Assembly (NCBI GenBank): GCA_963669155.1 | Contig: OZ022593.1 | Location: forward strand, 6,402,368-6,466,367 | Length of the DNA stretch: 64,000 nucleotides | Source of the DNA: Arbacia lixula | Lineage: Eukaryota; Echinodermata; Echinoidea; Arbacioida; Arbaciidae | Direction: 5' to 3' | Part shown: positions 1 through 10,223 of the stretch, one piece after another | Numbering within the stretch: position 1 is the first letter of the stretch | How the letters are laid out: each line of letters begins with the position of its first letter | Made by a program: the position numbers and the translations under genes | The notes under the pieces: model-generated | Database searches by the model: none | Seen by the model: only the letters and a program-made list of their open reading frames with translations | Told to the model about the DNA's origin: nothing

Positions 1-298
1 CTTTGACCTTATCCTGTGACCTCCAACGGTACCATAACATGAAGGTACCCCCAGTGCATCTATGACCCAAGTTAGGTTGTAATCCAAGCAACCCATGTGA
101 AGTTATTTGTCAAAAGAGAGTCTTGCAGGTAAACTTTAACGTATGACCTCAAATGACCTTTGACCTTATCCTGTGACCTCCAACGGTACCATAACATGAA
201 GGTACCCCCAGTGCATCTATGACCCAAGTTAGGTTGTAATCCAAGCAACCCATGTGAAGTTATTTGTCAAAAGAGAGTCTTGCAGGTAAACTTTAACA
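1..298. repeat. Two tandem copies of a 157-bp repeat unit
   Basis: The sequence from position 1 recurs almost exactly from about position 158 (offset 157). Each unit contains CCAACGGTACCATAACATG and a run of TGACC-type words. The first copy may begin upstream of the window. No coding potential is seen. The unit looks like a satellite or the body of a larger dispersed repeat. Confidence 0.85.
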
Positions 299-442
299 TT
301 TGTGACGGACGACGGACGACGGACGACGGACGACGGACGGACGACGGACGGACGACGGACGGACGACGGACGGACGACGGACGGACGACGGACGGACGCC
401 ATTTGGATCCCTTAGTCTCGCCTTCACCTCCGGTGGGCAAGA
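299..442. repeat. GACGGAC microsatellite and flank
   Basis: About 95 bp (303-397) of alternating GACGGAC and GACG words, followed by a short unique flank with the imperfect inverted pair GTCTCGCC / GGTGGGCAAGAC. The flank abuts the open reading frame of the LINE that starts near 443, so the LINE's 5' truncation point lies here. Confidence 0.8.
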
Positions 443-2871
443 CAAAAAGTAAAATCTGAATTAAATGAACAGGTTAAAGCTAAACATAAATCTAAACCAA
501 AACCAAAGACTCGTAACCTTAAGATCCTAAATGTGAATTGTCAAAGTGTACGAGCCAAGTTGGCAGGATTCCAGTGCCTCATTAATGATGAGGATGCTGA
601 TATCATTGTGGGAACTGAGTCGTGGCTCCATTCTGGTATTGGCTCTGGTGAAATTTTCCCCTCAAATTACAATGTTTTTCGTAATGATAGAGATAGTGAT
701 AACCATGGTGGTGGTGTCTTTATTGCTACCAAATCTGAACTTATTGCACAGGAAGAACCTGGCCTTGATCAGCCAAACTGTGAACTCAAATGGATCAGCA
801 TACATGCGAGTGGTTCACCCCCAGTGTTTGTTGGTGCCTTTTATAGATCACAAACCACAGATTCCGAATACATTAAATTGCTTGATAATGCCTTGGTAAA
901 AATCCCAAGACAATCATCCATATGGCTGCTGGGGGATTTTAATCTGCCTGACGTGGACTGGGAATTAAACACCTTAAAGCCCAGTGGTCGATACCCAGGT
1001 CCAAGTAATGCCATGATTGACACTGCTCAGGATCACAATTTACAGCAAATGGTGAAGTCACCTACTAGAAACAATGCTATATTGGATCTTTGTTTTACTA
1101 ACATCCCATCCTTCCTTGAAAAGGTTGATATTAAACCAGGCATAAGTGACCATGAAGTGGTCATTATTCACGCTGCTATTAAACCAAAGATGATCAAACT
1201 TCCAAAACGAAAAGTGTATCTCTATAAGAGAGCTGAATTTACTAAGATAAATGAAGATTTGAATAAGTTATATAATCACCTCTCTGATGAAATTGTTCAG
1301 AACTCGACTGTCAACGATCTTTGGGAAAGATTTTCAAACACCTTAAAATCATCTATGAATGTAAACATTCCATCCAAGAAAACTTCTTCCAAACCAAATG
1401 TTCCTTGGATAAACTCAACCATGAAACGTAAAATCAAGAAGAAACACAAGCTCTATAAAAGGGCCAGAAACTCAAATAATACAGAACTTTGGAATTTGTA
1501 TAAGCAATTAAGACGTAAAAATGATAGAGACATGAGAAAACTACGGCAAGAGCATATTCGAAAAATTGGCGATTGCCTGAAGAGTGACAATTCAAAACCC
1601 TTCTGGAATTATATTAAGACTCTACGAAGAGATGTATTTGGTGTATCTACTCTAAAGACCGAAGGACGTCTACATTCCGATGCAAAATCAAAAGCTCAAG
1701 CACTGAATGATCAGTTCTGTTCTGTTTTCACACAGGAGGATCTCTCTTTTATGCCAAACTTAGACAATAGTTCTGTACCAGATATGCCAGATATTACAGT
1801 TACTGTTAGGGGTGTTGAAAAACTTCTGAAAAATCTGAAAGTTAATAAAGCTTCAGGTCCAGATAATATTCCATCTAGAGTTCTCAAGGAATGTGCTTCA
1901 AGCGTAGCACCTATACTACAGATAATCTATCAAAAATCACTCGTAACTGGGGACTTACCCAAAGAGTGGCTTAATGCCAATGTCTCCCCTATATTCAAAA
2001 AGGGTGACAGGACACTTCCACAAAATTACAGACCTGTCTCTTTGACTTGTATTTTATGCAAGCAACTCGAACACATAATTTATACTAATATTATGCAACA
2101 TTTTGATAAACACTCAATACTCTGTGAAAATCAACATGGATTTAGAAGAGGTAGGTCTTGTGAAACTCAATTAGCTGGATTAGTAAATGACCTAGCACAG
2201 ACACTCAATGATCGTGGCCGAACTGATGTCTGTATTATGGACTTCAGTAAGGCGTTCGATACAGTACCGCACAAAAGACTCTTATTGAAAATCGATAATC
2301 TTGGCATTAGAGGGAAAACCAAAGCCTGGATTGATGCTTTTCTTACTAATCGTAACCAGAGAGTTATACTTGATGGTCAAACCTCCATTGATGCTTTGGT
2401 GACCTCTGGGGTCCCGCAGGGCACAGTCCTCGGCCCTCTCCTGTTCCTTGCATATATAAACGATCTACCAGACCAAATTAATGCCAGGGTAAGGATGTTT
2501 GCCGACGATGTTATATTGTACAGAAATATTTCCTCAACTGAAGACTGTGATCTTCTTCAAAGTGACATTAACAAATTGTGTGAATGGCAAAATATCTGGC
2601 AAATGCAATTTAACACATCAAAGTGTTTTATTATGCATGTTACACACAAGAAGAAAATCACTCCCTATAAATACCATCTAGGGAACTCTGAACTGGGCAT
2701 CGTTGACAGCTATCCTTATCTAGGGGTTCATTTGTCAAATAATTTGTCTTGGACTAATCATATCAATACAACCGTAAACAAAGCTAACAGTATACTTGGA
2801 TTGTTGAAACGTAATCTATGGAATTGTTCAACCCAAACTAAAGATATCGCCTACAAGACTCTTGTGCGGCC
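443..2871 (+). mobile_element. LINE ORF2-like endonuclease/reverse transcriptase, 5' part (interrupted)
   Basis: One long reading frame, open from at least 443 and lacking its own upstream start, so the element is 5'-truncated or uses an unseen start. The N-terminal third is an apurinic-type endonuclease: NCQSVRAK, GTESWL, LLGDFNLPDVDW and SDHEVV are its conserved blocks. The reverse-transcriptase domain follows, with SGPDNIPSRVLKE, QNYRPVSLT, HGFRRGRSCETQL, MDFSKAFDTVPHKRL, GVPQGTVLGPLLF and the catalytic FADD box. No stop or frameshift is seen up to the hAT insertion at 2872. The reading frame resumes at 4822-5286, so the host LINE was nearly intact when it was hit. The order of domains and the C-terminal LVRP...EYCSSVWDPH block suggest the Jockey/CR1/Rex group; clade placement would need a tree. 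Confidence 0.93.
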
Positions 2872-3059
2872 CAGTGGCGTAGACAGGTTCGTACACCTGG
2901 GGGGGATGACTGGGCTGCCAACGCTCGAGAGGGCGCGAAAGCGCCCGAGCGAGGGAGCGAAGCGACCGAGCCGGGGGGAGGGTGTGGGAGGGGGGTGTCC
3001 CCCCTCCCACGGTAGGGAGCTTTTGCAATTTTGAACTTGAAATCGTGCAATCTGATGCA

Positions 3060-3111
3060 TACTTAATGAGGTAAAATAACACACACAAGCGTGCACGCAC
3101 ACACACACATA

Positions 3112-3180
<69 letters not shown>
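3060..3180. repeat. (CA)n microsatellite
   Basis: A CA-rich tract within the hAT element, purest from about 3118 to 3178, with scattered interruptions. Apparent reading frames here on either strand (poly-Cys/Val or poly-His/Thr) are low-complexity artefacts. Confidence 0.9.
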
Positions 3181-3181
<1 letters not shown>

Positions 3182-3189
3182 TACTACGC

Positions 3190-3620
3190 CTTAAATGGAC
3201 AGTCATAGTTTCGACAAGATCTACACACCGTGGCATACGAGTACAGAATGAACTGACACATATTGCAGGGAGGGTTCGTAATTGATCCCGGGGTAGTTTG
3301 GGTACCATTTGGCTTGAAACAGAATTTTCTGCGGTTTAATTTCTAGTACTGGAATGGAAAAAGTTATTATTGTTATTATTATTATTGGTGGGGGGGGGGG
3401 GGATTGGGGCTAACCCAGTCGTCAAAACCGGCGTCAGTTTCATCATCATTTTTCGCCTCGGATGCTCCATCACCCTCAACGGCACTTTCTTCTGGTTGAA
3501 CTTCCGGAAGAACAAGTCTAACTCCGACATCATCCGATTTTGACGTAGACGGCTGTTCGTCATCATGTTCTTCTTTCTCATTATGCTTGAAAAAGAAGTG
3601 ATCCTTGATGTTTTCAACTT
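3190..3620 (-). pseudogene. Decayed hAT transposase N-terminal region
   Basis: On the minus strand one frame just inside 3620 reads NIKDHFFFKHNEKEEHDDE, then QPSTSKSDD and an acidic stretch to GFDDWVSPN (about 3420). After a C-rich/ATT-rich low-complexity interruption, the segment near 3190-3340 reads FQAKWYPNYPGINYEPS. A frame change then leads to VCRSCRNYDCPF. This W-Y-x-x-Y-P ... C-x-x-C order resembles the TTF-type zinc finger at the N-terminus of hAT transposases. The frameshift, loss of the catalytic region and flanking microsatellites mark it as a remnant. The family assignment is inference from a short motif, supported by the hAT ends and target duplication of the host element. Confidence 0.6.
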
Positions 3621-3762
3621 CATATTATGAGCCATCCTAGAATCCGAAAATCAATTTACGCTGTGAATTATGTAAGGAACACACTCACATATATTTCCCC
3701 CTTAAAAAGTCAAGGAAGACAAGGCCTCCTGCTTAGCGAACTCACCACGTGTTTTTGTTTTC

Positions 3763-4500
3763 TATACACAACAGAAAAGTAAGCCCACCCCCCTAAGAAA
3801 ATTAGCATAACTTTTTATCGAAGCGGTTTTGGGCAAAACAATTTGCAGGATTGCTCCTTAACTTAATGACTAACCTCTGTGTGAAAATGATATTAATCCA
3901 ATTATTCATGCATGAGTGGGCAAATTTTAAAGGCAAAAATGTAACTTTTCAAAACTCACAAGGGTAATTATTTATGCCGTTTAACAGTACATTTTGGCAT
4001 CTCTTGTGCGATTTTTAAAGTGTATTCACTCAACCATGACATGGAAATGACTTCTAATGTGTACATAACAAGTCATGTTACATTTTTGTCAAAATATCCA
4101 GTTGTATTTTTTCACAAAAATAAAGGGGTTTTAAAAGTTTCAAACCCAAGAAGGATGAGTATTTTTTAAACGGTGCTCACTCAACCAGAACAATGGGTTA
4201 AATGTGGGGATATGTGTACGTGCATCGAGAGATGGATGATAAACAATGAAAGGACATAAGTTCATGCATCAGTAATGGAATTCATCCAAAATTCATATGA
4301 CAGAAACCCAAAATTACCCTTGTGACTTTTGAAAAGTTACACTTTTGCCTCTTAAATTTGCCCACTCACGCATGACTAATTGGATTAATGTGATTTTCAC
4401 ACAGAAGTTAGTTGATAAGGTGAGAAAGAATCCTGCCAAATTATTTTGCCCAAAACCTCTTTGATAAAAAGTTATGCTACATGTATATTGCTTAGTGAGG
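3763..4500. mobile_element. Palindromic non-autonomous element, copy 1 (degenerate)
   Basis: The left arm contains AGCATAACTTTTTATCGAAG and the right arm its imperfect complement near 4455-4480. Inner arms share CTTTTGAAAAGTTAC-type and CATGCATGAGTG-type words in opposite orientation. The same consensus occurs at 19027-19837 and 21733-23262. It has no coding capacity and lies within the hAT element at 2872-4821, so it inserted after it or was carried by it. Confidence 0.7.
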
Positions 4501-4821
4501 ATAAACCACAAGATAACCACAAAGTACTTGTACGATTTTCTCTTCTTTACCGTCTGAATTGGCTTGCACCGTGTAAATGCGGCTAATACCAATAAACACA
4601 ATTTCAATAACGATGAGGATTATTATCATCATCATCATTATTATTATTATTGATATTATAATTGTTATCATTATCATTTGTACTATTGTTATTATTATTA
4701 TGACTAAGTAAGCAAATATCATTCCCCAAACCTGGGGGGGATGATTGTACATGCCATCCCCCCCACCTTGTGAGTTGGGGGGGATGCATCCCCCTCATCC
4801 CCCCCGTTGTCTACGCCCCTG

Positions 4822-5390
4822 GTGCGGCCTAGGCTGGAATATTGTAGCTCTGTGTGGGATCCCCACCAGAAAAATCTTCAAGATAAACTTGAAAAAACTC
4901 AAAGAAGAGCAGCACGATTTGTATCTAACAACTATCAACGCACAAGTAGTGTTACTGAAATGATGAGTATTCTAAAATGGGATACCCTCCAAGACAGGAG
5001 AACAAGTAGCCGGCTCATATTTTTGTTTAAAGAAATACACAATATAACTCCATGTAATATAAATCAAATCACTTCAAAAGCATCCTCCAGTTCAACAACT
5101 AGAATAACCAGACAGTCTCATGACTTAAACTTCAATATAATCAGAGCAAATAAGGATTGCTACAAATATTCCCTCTACCCTCGTACAATTGTAGAGTGGA
5201 ATTCACTTTCTCCCACCACTAAAAATGCACCTGATCTAGCTGCATTTAAGAAACAACTAAGCAAAGAACATGCTAAAGCTAACTAAAAGAAGTATATAGC
5301 GGCAGCGATTGCATGAATGGCCTGCACGTCTATAGCCTCTTTGAGGCGTTCAAGTGCAGTATTCACAAGACAAGATACCAAAGTGCATTA
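4822..5390 (+). mobile_element. LINE reverse transcriptase, C-terminal part and 3' tail
   Basis: Continuation of the LINE frame after the hAT insertion. The coding part ends with TAA at 5284-5286 and contains RLEYCSSVWDPH, QRRAARFVSNNY and the terminal block YPRTIVEWNSLSP...AAFKKQL that is typical of CR1/Jockey-like LINE C-termini. About 100 bp of 3' untranslated sequence follows (GGCCTGCACGTCTATAGCC to ACAAGATACCAAAG). The end near 5390 is approximate. Confidence 0.88.
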
Positions 5391-5415
5391 GCACCTATTT
5401 CCTTACCTTGCAAAA

Positions 5416-5490
5416 GTCGATCGTGAGTGAGCTTTGAACCTCGATCATCGAGGTTATCAGTCCATGAACTTCTCCACTATACCACGGAGA
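5416..5490 (-). mobile_element. tRNA-like SINE head (fragment)
   Basis: On the minus strand an A-box-like TGGTATAGTGGA (about 5474-5485) and a B-box-like GAGGTTCAAAGCT (about 5429-5441) have tRNA spacing. No full cloverleaf with a CCA-proximal acceptor stem is evident, so a SINE head or tRNA pseudogene is more likely than a working tRNA gene. Confidence 0.4.
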
Positions 5491-5627
5491 CGAGTTGAGA
5501 TCGAAAGGTGTTGTAAGCTATTAGGCATTTATTGTATGTATTAATTCTTTAGTGTCGTAGAGGGCGTTATCATGATCACTCAGACAGTCGGCCTCGGTAG
5601 TAAAATGCTTTGGCACATTATGAATCT

Positions 5628-5875
5628 GAACTCTAAACCTAACCCTGACCCTAAACCTAAACCTAACCCTGACCCTAACCCTAACCCTAACCCTAGACAA
5701 TTCCTTAGCCGTTGAATTCGTCCAAAAATGTGATTTCTAGGTCTGCATTAGCACCCGTCATTAGCTAGGCCCTCGCCCCGAGCCGAGCCGGCCTAGCCCC
5801 GGGAGTCTATGCGGCTAGCTCCCCGTGATGTTTAACCCTAAACCTAACCCTAAAACTAACCCTAAACTTAATTTT
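5628..5875. repeat. Interstitial telomere-like (CCCTAA)n variants
   Basis: Clusters of CCTAACCCTGACCC, CCTAAACCTAA and CCCTAACCCTAACCC at 5628-5696 and again at 5832-5870. These are degenerate vertebrate/echinoderm-type TTAGGG units on the complementary strand. Similar short runs occur at 9838-9855 and 11627-11655. Confidence 0.8.
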
Positions 5876-6723
5876 TGTCACTTCCCCCTCCTAATTATGC
5901 TATATTATGATGATATATATCAAATTATGTAGATCTGTTTATTTTTTTAAAATTTTTATGGGGGGGGGGGTGCATATGGAACTCTTGCCTAATCTCCTAC
6001 TACTCCAGTCCACACTGGCTGCATATTATGCACGCAAGGAGTGTAGAATCTAATCTACAATACGTGTATGCACACGTGTATAGGTGCGTACATACAGTAA
6101 TCCGGGGAATCTAGTGTAAGCCGCGCCGGTAAATGCTCAAAATTATGTGCAACGGAACTTCAGCCAGTGTGCATGGGCCAACTTCCCCGTGCGAGTCCAA
6201 TGCATTGCTGGACTTTGACCGTCATGACCGTGCAATACTTACTGATGAAAAGGCGGTAGTCAAGTGAATTTGGCGCGCCTCGAGATTCCACAGAATAGGC
6301 CATGCTAGAAATTTGATAGTTCGTCAACGGAAATCTTGAATGAAGAAATTGAAACCGTGAATGAATTTCCGGAGAGGTCTTAACACAGTTGCACACCCTT
6401 CTCAGAATTGTGGAGGAGACACGTAGAACGCTGATCGGCGACATTGGGAAGATTGCGCATGCGCATATGTACTGAGAGGTGGCGATTTGGTATGCACACG
6501 TGTGCGCTGGCCTGGATCTACACAGCATTTGCGTTTAATTTGACAGACTTCATGGACGTGGAGAATACATTTTTATTGGTATATTGCCATGGCGGTGTGA
6601 AATGATTATGAGATAATCACATATATGTTGACATTAGAACCATGTTTTGACACCCATACCGCACTTGATTGTTGCATTAGTTTTATGTAGGGAAAAGTGA
6701 AGTAGGCCTATTTTTTCCTTTTT
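5876..6723. other. Unassigned intergenic sequence
   Basis: No exon-like or element-like structure is recognised, apart from a G run near 5960-5970. A 122-codon minus-strand frame (6160-6528) has no recognisable domain and is not called. Confidence 0.5.
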
Positions 6724-8123
6724 CCCCAGGACGAAAAAACAGTTGAGAAACCAGGAAAGAAAAACCATTAGAATTTCTAGTGGTTTCTACTGGAAATTTT
6801 CTACTGGTTTGAATATGGAAAGTGAAATGATTTCCAGTAGAAACCATTAGAAAAATGCCAGTAGAATACCAGCAGAAATCTCTACTGGATCCAATAGAAG
6901 ACCAATAGAAGACCAGGAGAATACCAGTAGAAACCAGTAGGAATATCTACTGGATCCAATAGAAGACCGATAGAATTAAGACCATAGTAGAAGACCAGTA
7001 GAAACCAGCAGGAATCTCTACTGGATCCAATAAAGATTCCTACTGATTTCTACTGGAATTTTTCTACTGGTTTGAATGTGGAAATTGAAATGATTTCCAG
7101 TAGAAACCATTAGAAAAATACCCATAGAGATTGCCAGAAGAAACCAGTAGGAATTTCTCCTGGATCCATTAGAATGCCAGTAGAAACCAGTAGAATACCT
7201 ACTGGAACCAATAGGAGACCAGTAGGAATCAAAATTAAAAATATTGATGTAATATTGAAATGAATCTATTTTAGGATAATCCGAAGTATGGCATATATTG
7301 TATCATATTGTTTTAAACTAATCCTATCCTATCCAATACTAATTCCTATCATATCCCTATCTTAATTCCTGTCCGTTCTTTCACACACTTTCATATATAT
7401 AGTAGTACTGCTATACATAAGGTATTGGGTACTACAACTTACATTTAAGAAGAGCATTTTTTTTTTTATCATTATTTTTGTCTTCACTTAAGTAGGCGAC
7501 ATTCTTTATTTAAACTTGAAATAATTAATTGGTAAAATTCCTTTTATGTGGTTATGTGGAGGATATATAAAAGCACTACTTCTATTTCTATTTCTATTTC
7601 TATTGGTTTCTATTGGTTTCTACTGGTCTCCAACACCAGAAAAATTCACTGGTTTCTATTGGTTTCTACTGATTTGACTTTTAATTTCTCACACTCCTTT
7701 TCAAACCATTAGATTTCACTGGTTTCTAGTGGTTTCTACTGGTCTTCATTACCAGTAGAACTCACCGACCCAGTCTCTAATGGTTTCTTCTGGTTTGACT
7801 TTGTATTCAATTTCACACTCCATTTCAAACCATTAGATCTCAATGGTTTCTATTGGTTTCTACTGGTCTCCAATACCAGTAGAATTCACATGGTCTCTAC
7901 TGGTTTCTATTGGTTTGACTTTGAATTTTTCACACTCCTTTTCAAACCATTAGGTTTTACTGGTCTCTAATGGTTTCTACTGGTTGGACGTTGTTTCTAT
8001 TGGTTTGATTTTGTAGTTCCTTTTCAGACTAGTAGACTCTACTGGTTTATGAAAAAAACAGTAGAAACCAGAAGACGCTCTCTACTGGTTTCTACTGGTT
8101 TCTATGGGAATTTCGACCTGGGG
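6724..8123. mobile_element. Foldback element built of CAGTAGAAACC-like repeats
   Basis: The left end CCCCAGGACGAAA and the right end TTTCGACCTGGGG are inverted repeats of each other with one mismatch. The left arm (about 6760-7230) is a degenerate series of ACCAGTAGAA / ACCATTAGAA words. The right arm (about 7590-8110) is the reverse complement, TTTCTACTGGTTTCTACTGG and variants. They are separated by an AT-rich spacer that is largely free of the motif. The arms could fold into a hairpin of several hundred bases. No transposase or other coding frame is visible. No clear target duplication was found. Confidence 0.75.
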
Positions 8124-8635
8124 TGCATGTTTTGGGAGCTATTTACTCTGTGCATTCCACACTGCTATTCTATAGGAATAGTGTGTATGGCGTGTGGACA
8201 AAGTCACGTGTATACGGTGTAGCACACAAAGAGGTAATGGGGGCTAAATTTTTCAATGAACAATCAAATACAACATGATAGATGCATCGGCCTATTGAGT
8301 TATTTCACAATCTTTCAAGAAAAGTTGGTCTAATCTAAATCACACTAACCTATAGTCAAATTTTGCCCTGTAGCTATTCAAGAACGAACAAAGAAAAACA
8401 ATGTTCTTTGGTGTCTGATTTGTGAATAAAAACGTATTGATGAAGTGATATATGCTATGTAACTCGGGGTGGGGGGGGGGGGGGGGGTCATCAACGATTG
8501 GAATCGATTCAATCACCTTTTAGGGTCTCGATCTTCTCAATTTTAGGGGCTGAACATTTATTTCAAGTTTAGTTCAACAAAGTCTTACATGATAATGCAG
8601 TTTGGTTTCTATCCCGACGATGAACTTTGAAGTTG
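8124..8635. other. Unassigned sequence with a G homopolymer
   Basis: Nothing coding is seen. A G-rich run occupies about 8466-8487. The segment ends at the target duplication of the LINE at 8651. Confidence 0.6.
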
Positions 8636-8650
8636 CATGTTCCCATGGTT

Positions 8651-9498
8651 TTTTTTTTCATTAAGTTTTTATTGATCGATAAAATGATTACACAAATATC
8701 AAAATACAATCGAAAACAAACACATTAATAAAAAAAAAACCAATAGCATAATCATAACGAATCAGATCAAAGCAGTATTACATGGAATAAAGGAGCTCAG
8801 CTAGTAAACAAGTACATCTAATATTCAAGCAGTTTCTTCCACAAGTACACTGTACATCAGAACACATATTTCCACTTCCTAAAGTGGAGTGCAAGAGTAC
8901 CTTTCTTTTTGGCAGTGCGATATTCTGTTTCCTTACAAGTTTTCAATTAGACTTTAAAACCCTGAAATGAAGGAATGTTATTTTTGAATTTACATAAGTA
9001 AATATAATATTTGAATATAAGGAAGATATAAGTGATAAATTTGTCATCTTCAACTCCAAAAATCTTTTCAAAGGGGGACGGATTAAAAACCTTCTTGGTA
9101 TGTCGAGAAATTTCAAGAACTATTTCGTTCCAAATGATTTTCACAATGTCACAATCAATAAATACATGGATAATGGTTTCTGATAGGGATTGACAGAATG
9201 TACAATTCGGAGAATCCTTCCTTTTAATTTTATGTAAGAAGTCGTTTAAGGAGATAGCTTTATGAAAGAGTTTAAAATAGAAAGAACGTATACGCGAGTC
9301 TATTGAACATTTGAAATTTCTCAAATGAATCTTATCCCACTCTTCAGAGTTTGGGGACAAAGACAGTTCTTCCCAGAAATCAGTGTGTTTTGTTGGAATA
9401 AAAATCCCGAGCAAGATAGGGTAAACATACTTTGGGACCTTCTTTGCTTGACATAGATTGTTTACTATTTTATGAAAAATTTCTTCATTGTCCCAATA
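8651..9498 (-). mobile_element. 5'-truncated L1/Tx1-like LINE, zinc-binding C-terminus
   Basis: A single insertion bounded by a perfect 15-bp target duplication CATGTTCCCATGGTT (8636-8650 and 9499-9513). Read on the minus strand it carries the end of an ORF2, with FKLFHKAISLNDFLHK, then CTFCQSLSETIIHVFIDC and W at the expected spacing: the zf-RVT zinc-binding region C-terminal to L1-type reverse transcriptases. A 3' untranslated region and a terminal A tract (T run at 8651-8658 on the + strand) follow. The ATG of the 184-codon frame lies inside the target duplication, so it is not the element's own start. Confidence 0.88.
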
Positions 9499-9513
9499 CA
9501 TGTTCCCATGGTT

Positions 9514-10223
9514 ACAGTGACGTCATCATAATGACCAAAACTACTCTAGCAGAGACCTATTAATTAGCTTGCTTACAATGAGCTTTGTCAGATAGGCCTA
9601 CTGGTAGCCTATACATACGGGGCTTGAGTTTGCCATATGATTTCTTAGGTGAAATATTGAAGATACTATCTTGGCTGTAGGTAGTTTCAGCATCTTGAAA
9701 TATTTACAGAATTAGTCAGTCGAGAGCGTATACCTCTGTCTCCTTGACATATGGCAGACGGTGTCAGCGCGACACCATCGGCATAGGCCCTATCGTTAAT
9801 TTAGCCGAGGTATCTTGAAAGTCACTTCTCTAAATGAATAACCCTAACCCTATAACCATTATCCATTTGACAGATTGCTGAATGTTATTCATTCACAGAA
9901 GTGATGTCATGAATATGGGAACCTATCCCGGGAACCTATAGCCTCATTTTATCCCCCCAAATGTATCTAGGCTCTATATAGTCGCAATTTCATTTTATCA
10001 GCCTAAACCCGAATTCGAGCGATGGCGCGATCCCCGAATGTCAGCTAGCTTCCAGAGTCGACGATCACGGAGACATGGTTGGCTGACTCTCGGCTGCGAT
10101 CGCGCCATCGGTCGACTATCTCAATCTCGTTGCGCGCTTGTTCATGTGTTTGATGTACTCAGGAATGTACTCGACTGACTGGCTGATAAAGGGTGTAGTC
10201 TAGAATTTAGACTAGGTTTGGCC
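9514..10223. promoter_or_regulatory. Upstream region of GRHPR
   Basis: Non-coding sequence between the LINE target duplication and the first GRHPR ATG. It includes a short telomere-like run (9838-9855) and a relatively CpG-rich stretch from about 10,010 to 10,140. No TATA box at a convincing distance is recognised. The transcription start cannot be fixed by eye. Confidence 0.4.
10020..10110. promoter_or_regulatory. CpG-rich inverted repeat upstream of GRHPR
   Basis: CGATGGCGCGATC at 10020-10032 is repeated as its exact reverse complement GATCGCGCCATCG at 10098-10110, ending 113 bp before the first ATG. It could be a paired factor-binding site or a chance hairpin. Function is inference. Confidence 0.35.

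Larger units (their letters stand above)
2872..4821. mobile_element. hAT-family element inserted in the LINE
   Basis: The ends are CAGTGGCGTAGACAGG and, in reverse complement, CAGGGGCGTAGACAAC: terminal inverted repeats of hAT type. The insertion is flanked by a perfect 8-bp duplication GTGCGGCC (2864-2871 and 4822-4829), the target length expected for hAT. Removing one target copy and the 1,950-bp insert rejoins the LINE frame exactly (codons for LVRP then RLEYC). The interior holds a decayed transposase remnant (3190-3620), a CA microsatellite and a second, nested palindromic repeat (about 3763-4500). It is therefore non-autonomous today. Confidence 0.9.

Noticed and set aside
2828-3178. 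116-codon frame with poly-Cys/Val
   Set aside because: CA-repeat translation within the hAT element.
5416-5490. A functional tRNA gene
   Set aside because: A and B boxes are present but no complete cloverleaf could be drawn; a SINE head is more likely.
6160-6528. 122-codon minus-strand frame
   Set aside because: No domain, no splice or codon support, and in a repeat-rich intergenic region.
6724-8123. A CRISPR-like array of short repeats
   Set aside because: The repeats are degenerate, contiguous, lack unique spacers, switch orientation midway and sit in a eukaryotic genome.
8947-9501. A host gene starting at the Met at 9501
   Set aside because: The Met lies in the LINE's target duplication and the protein is a zf-RVT LINE C-terminus.
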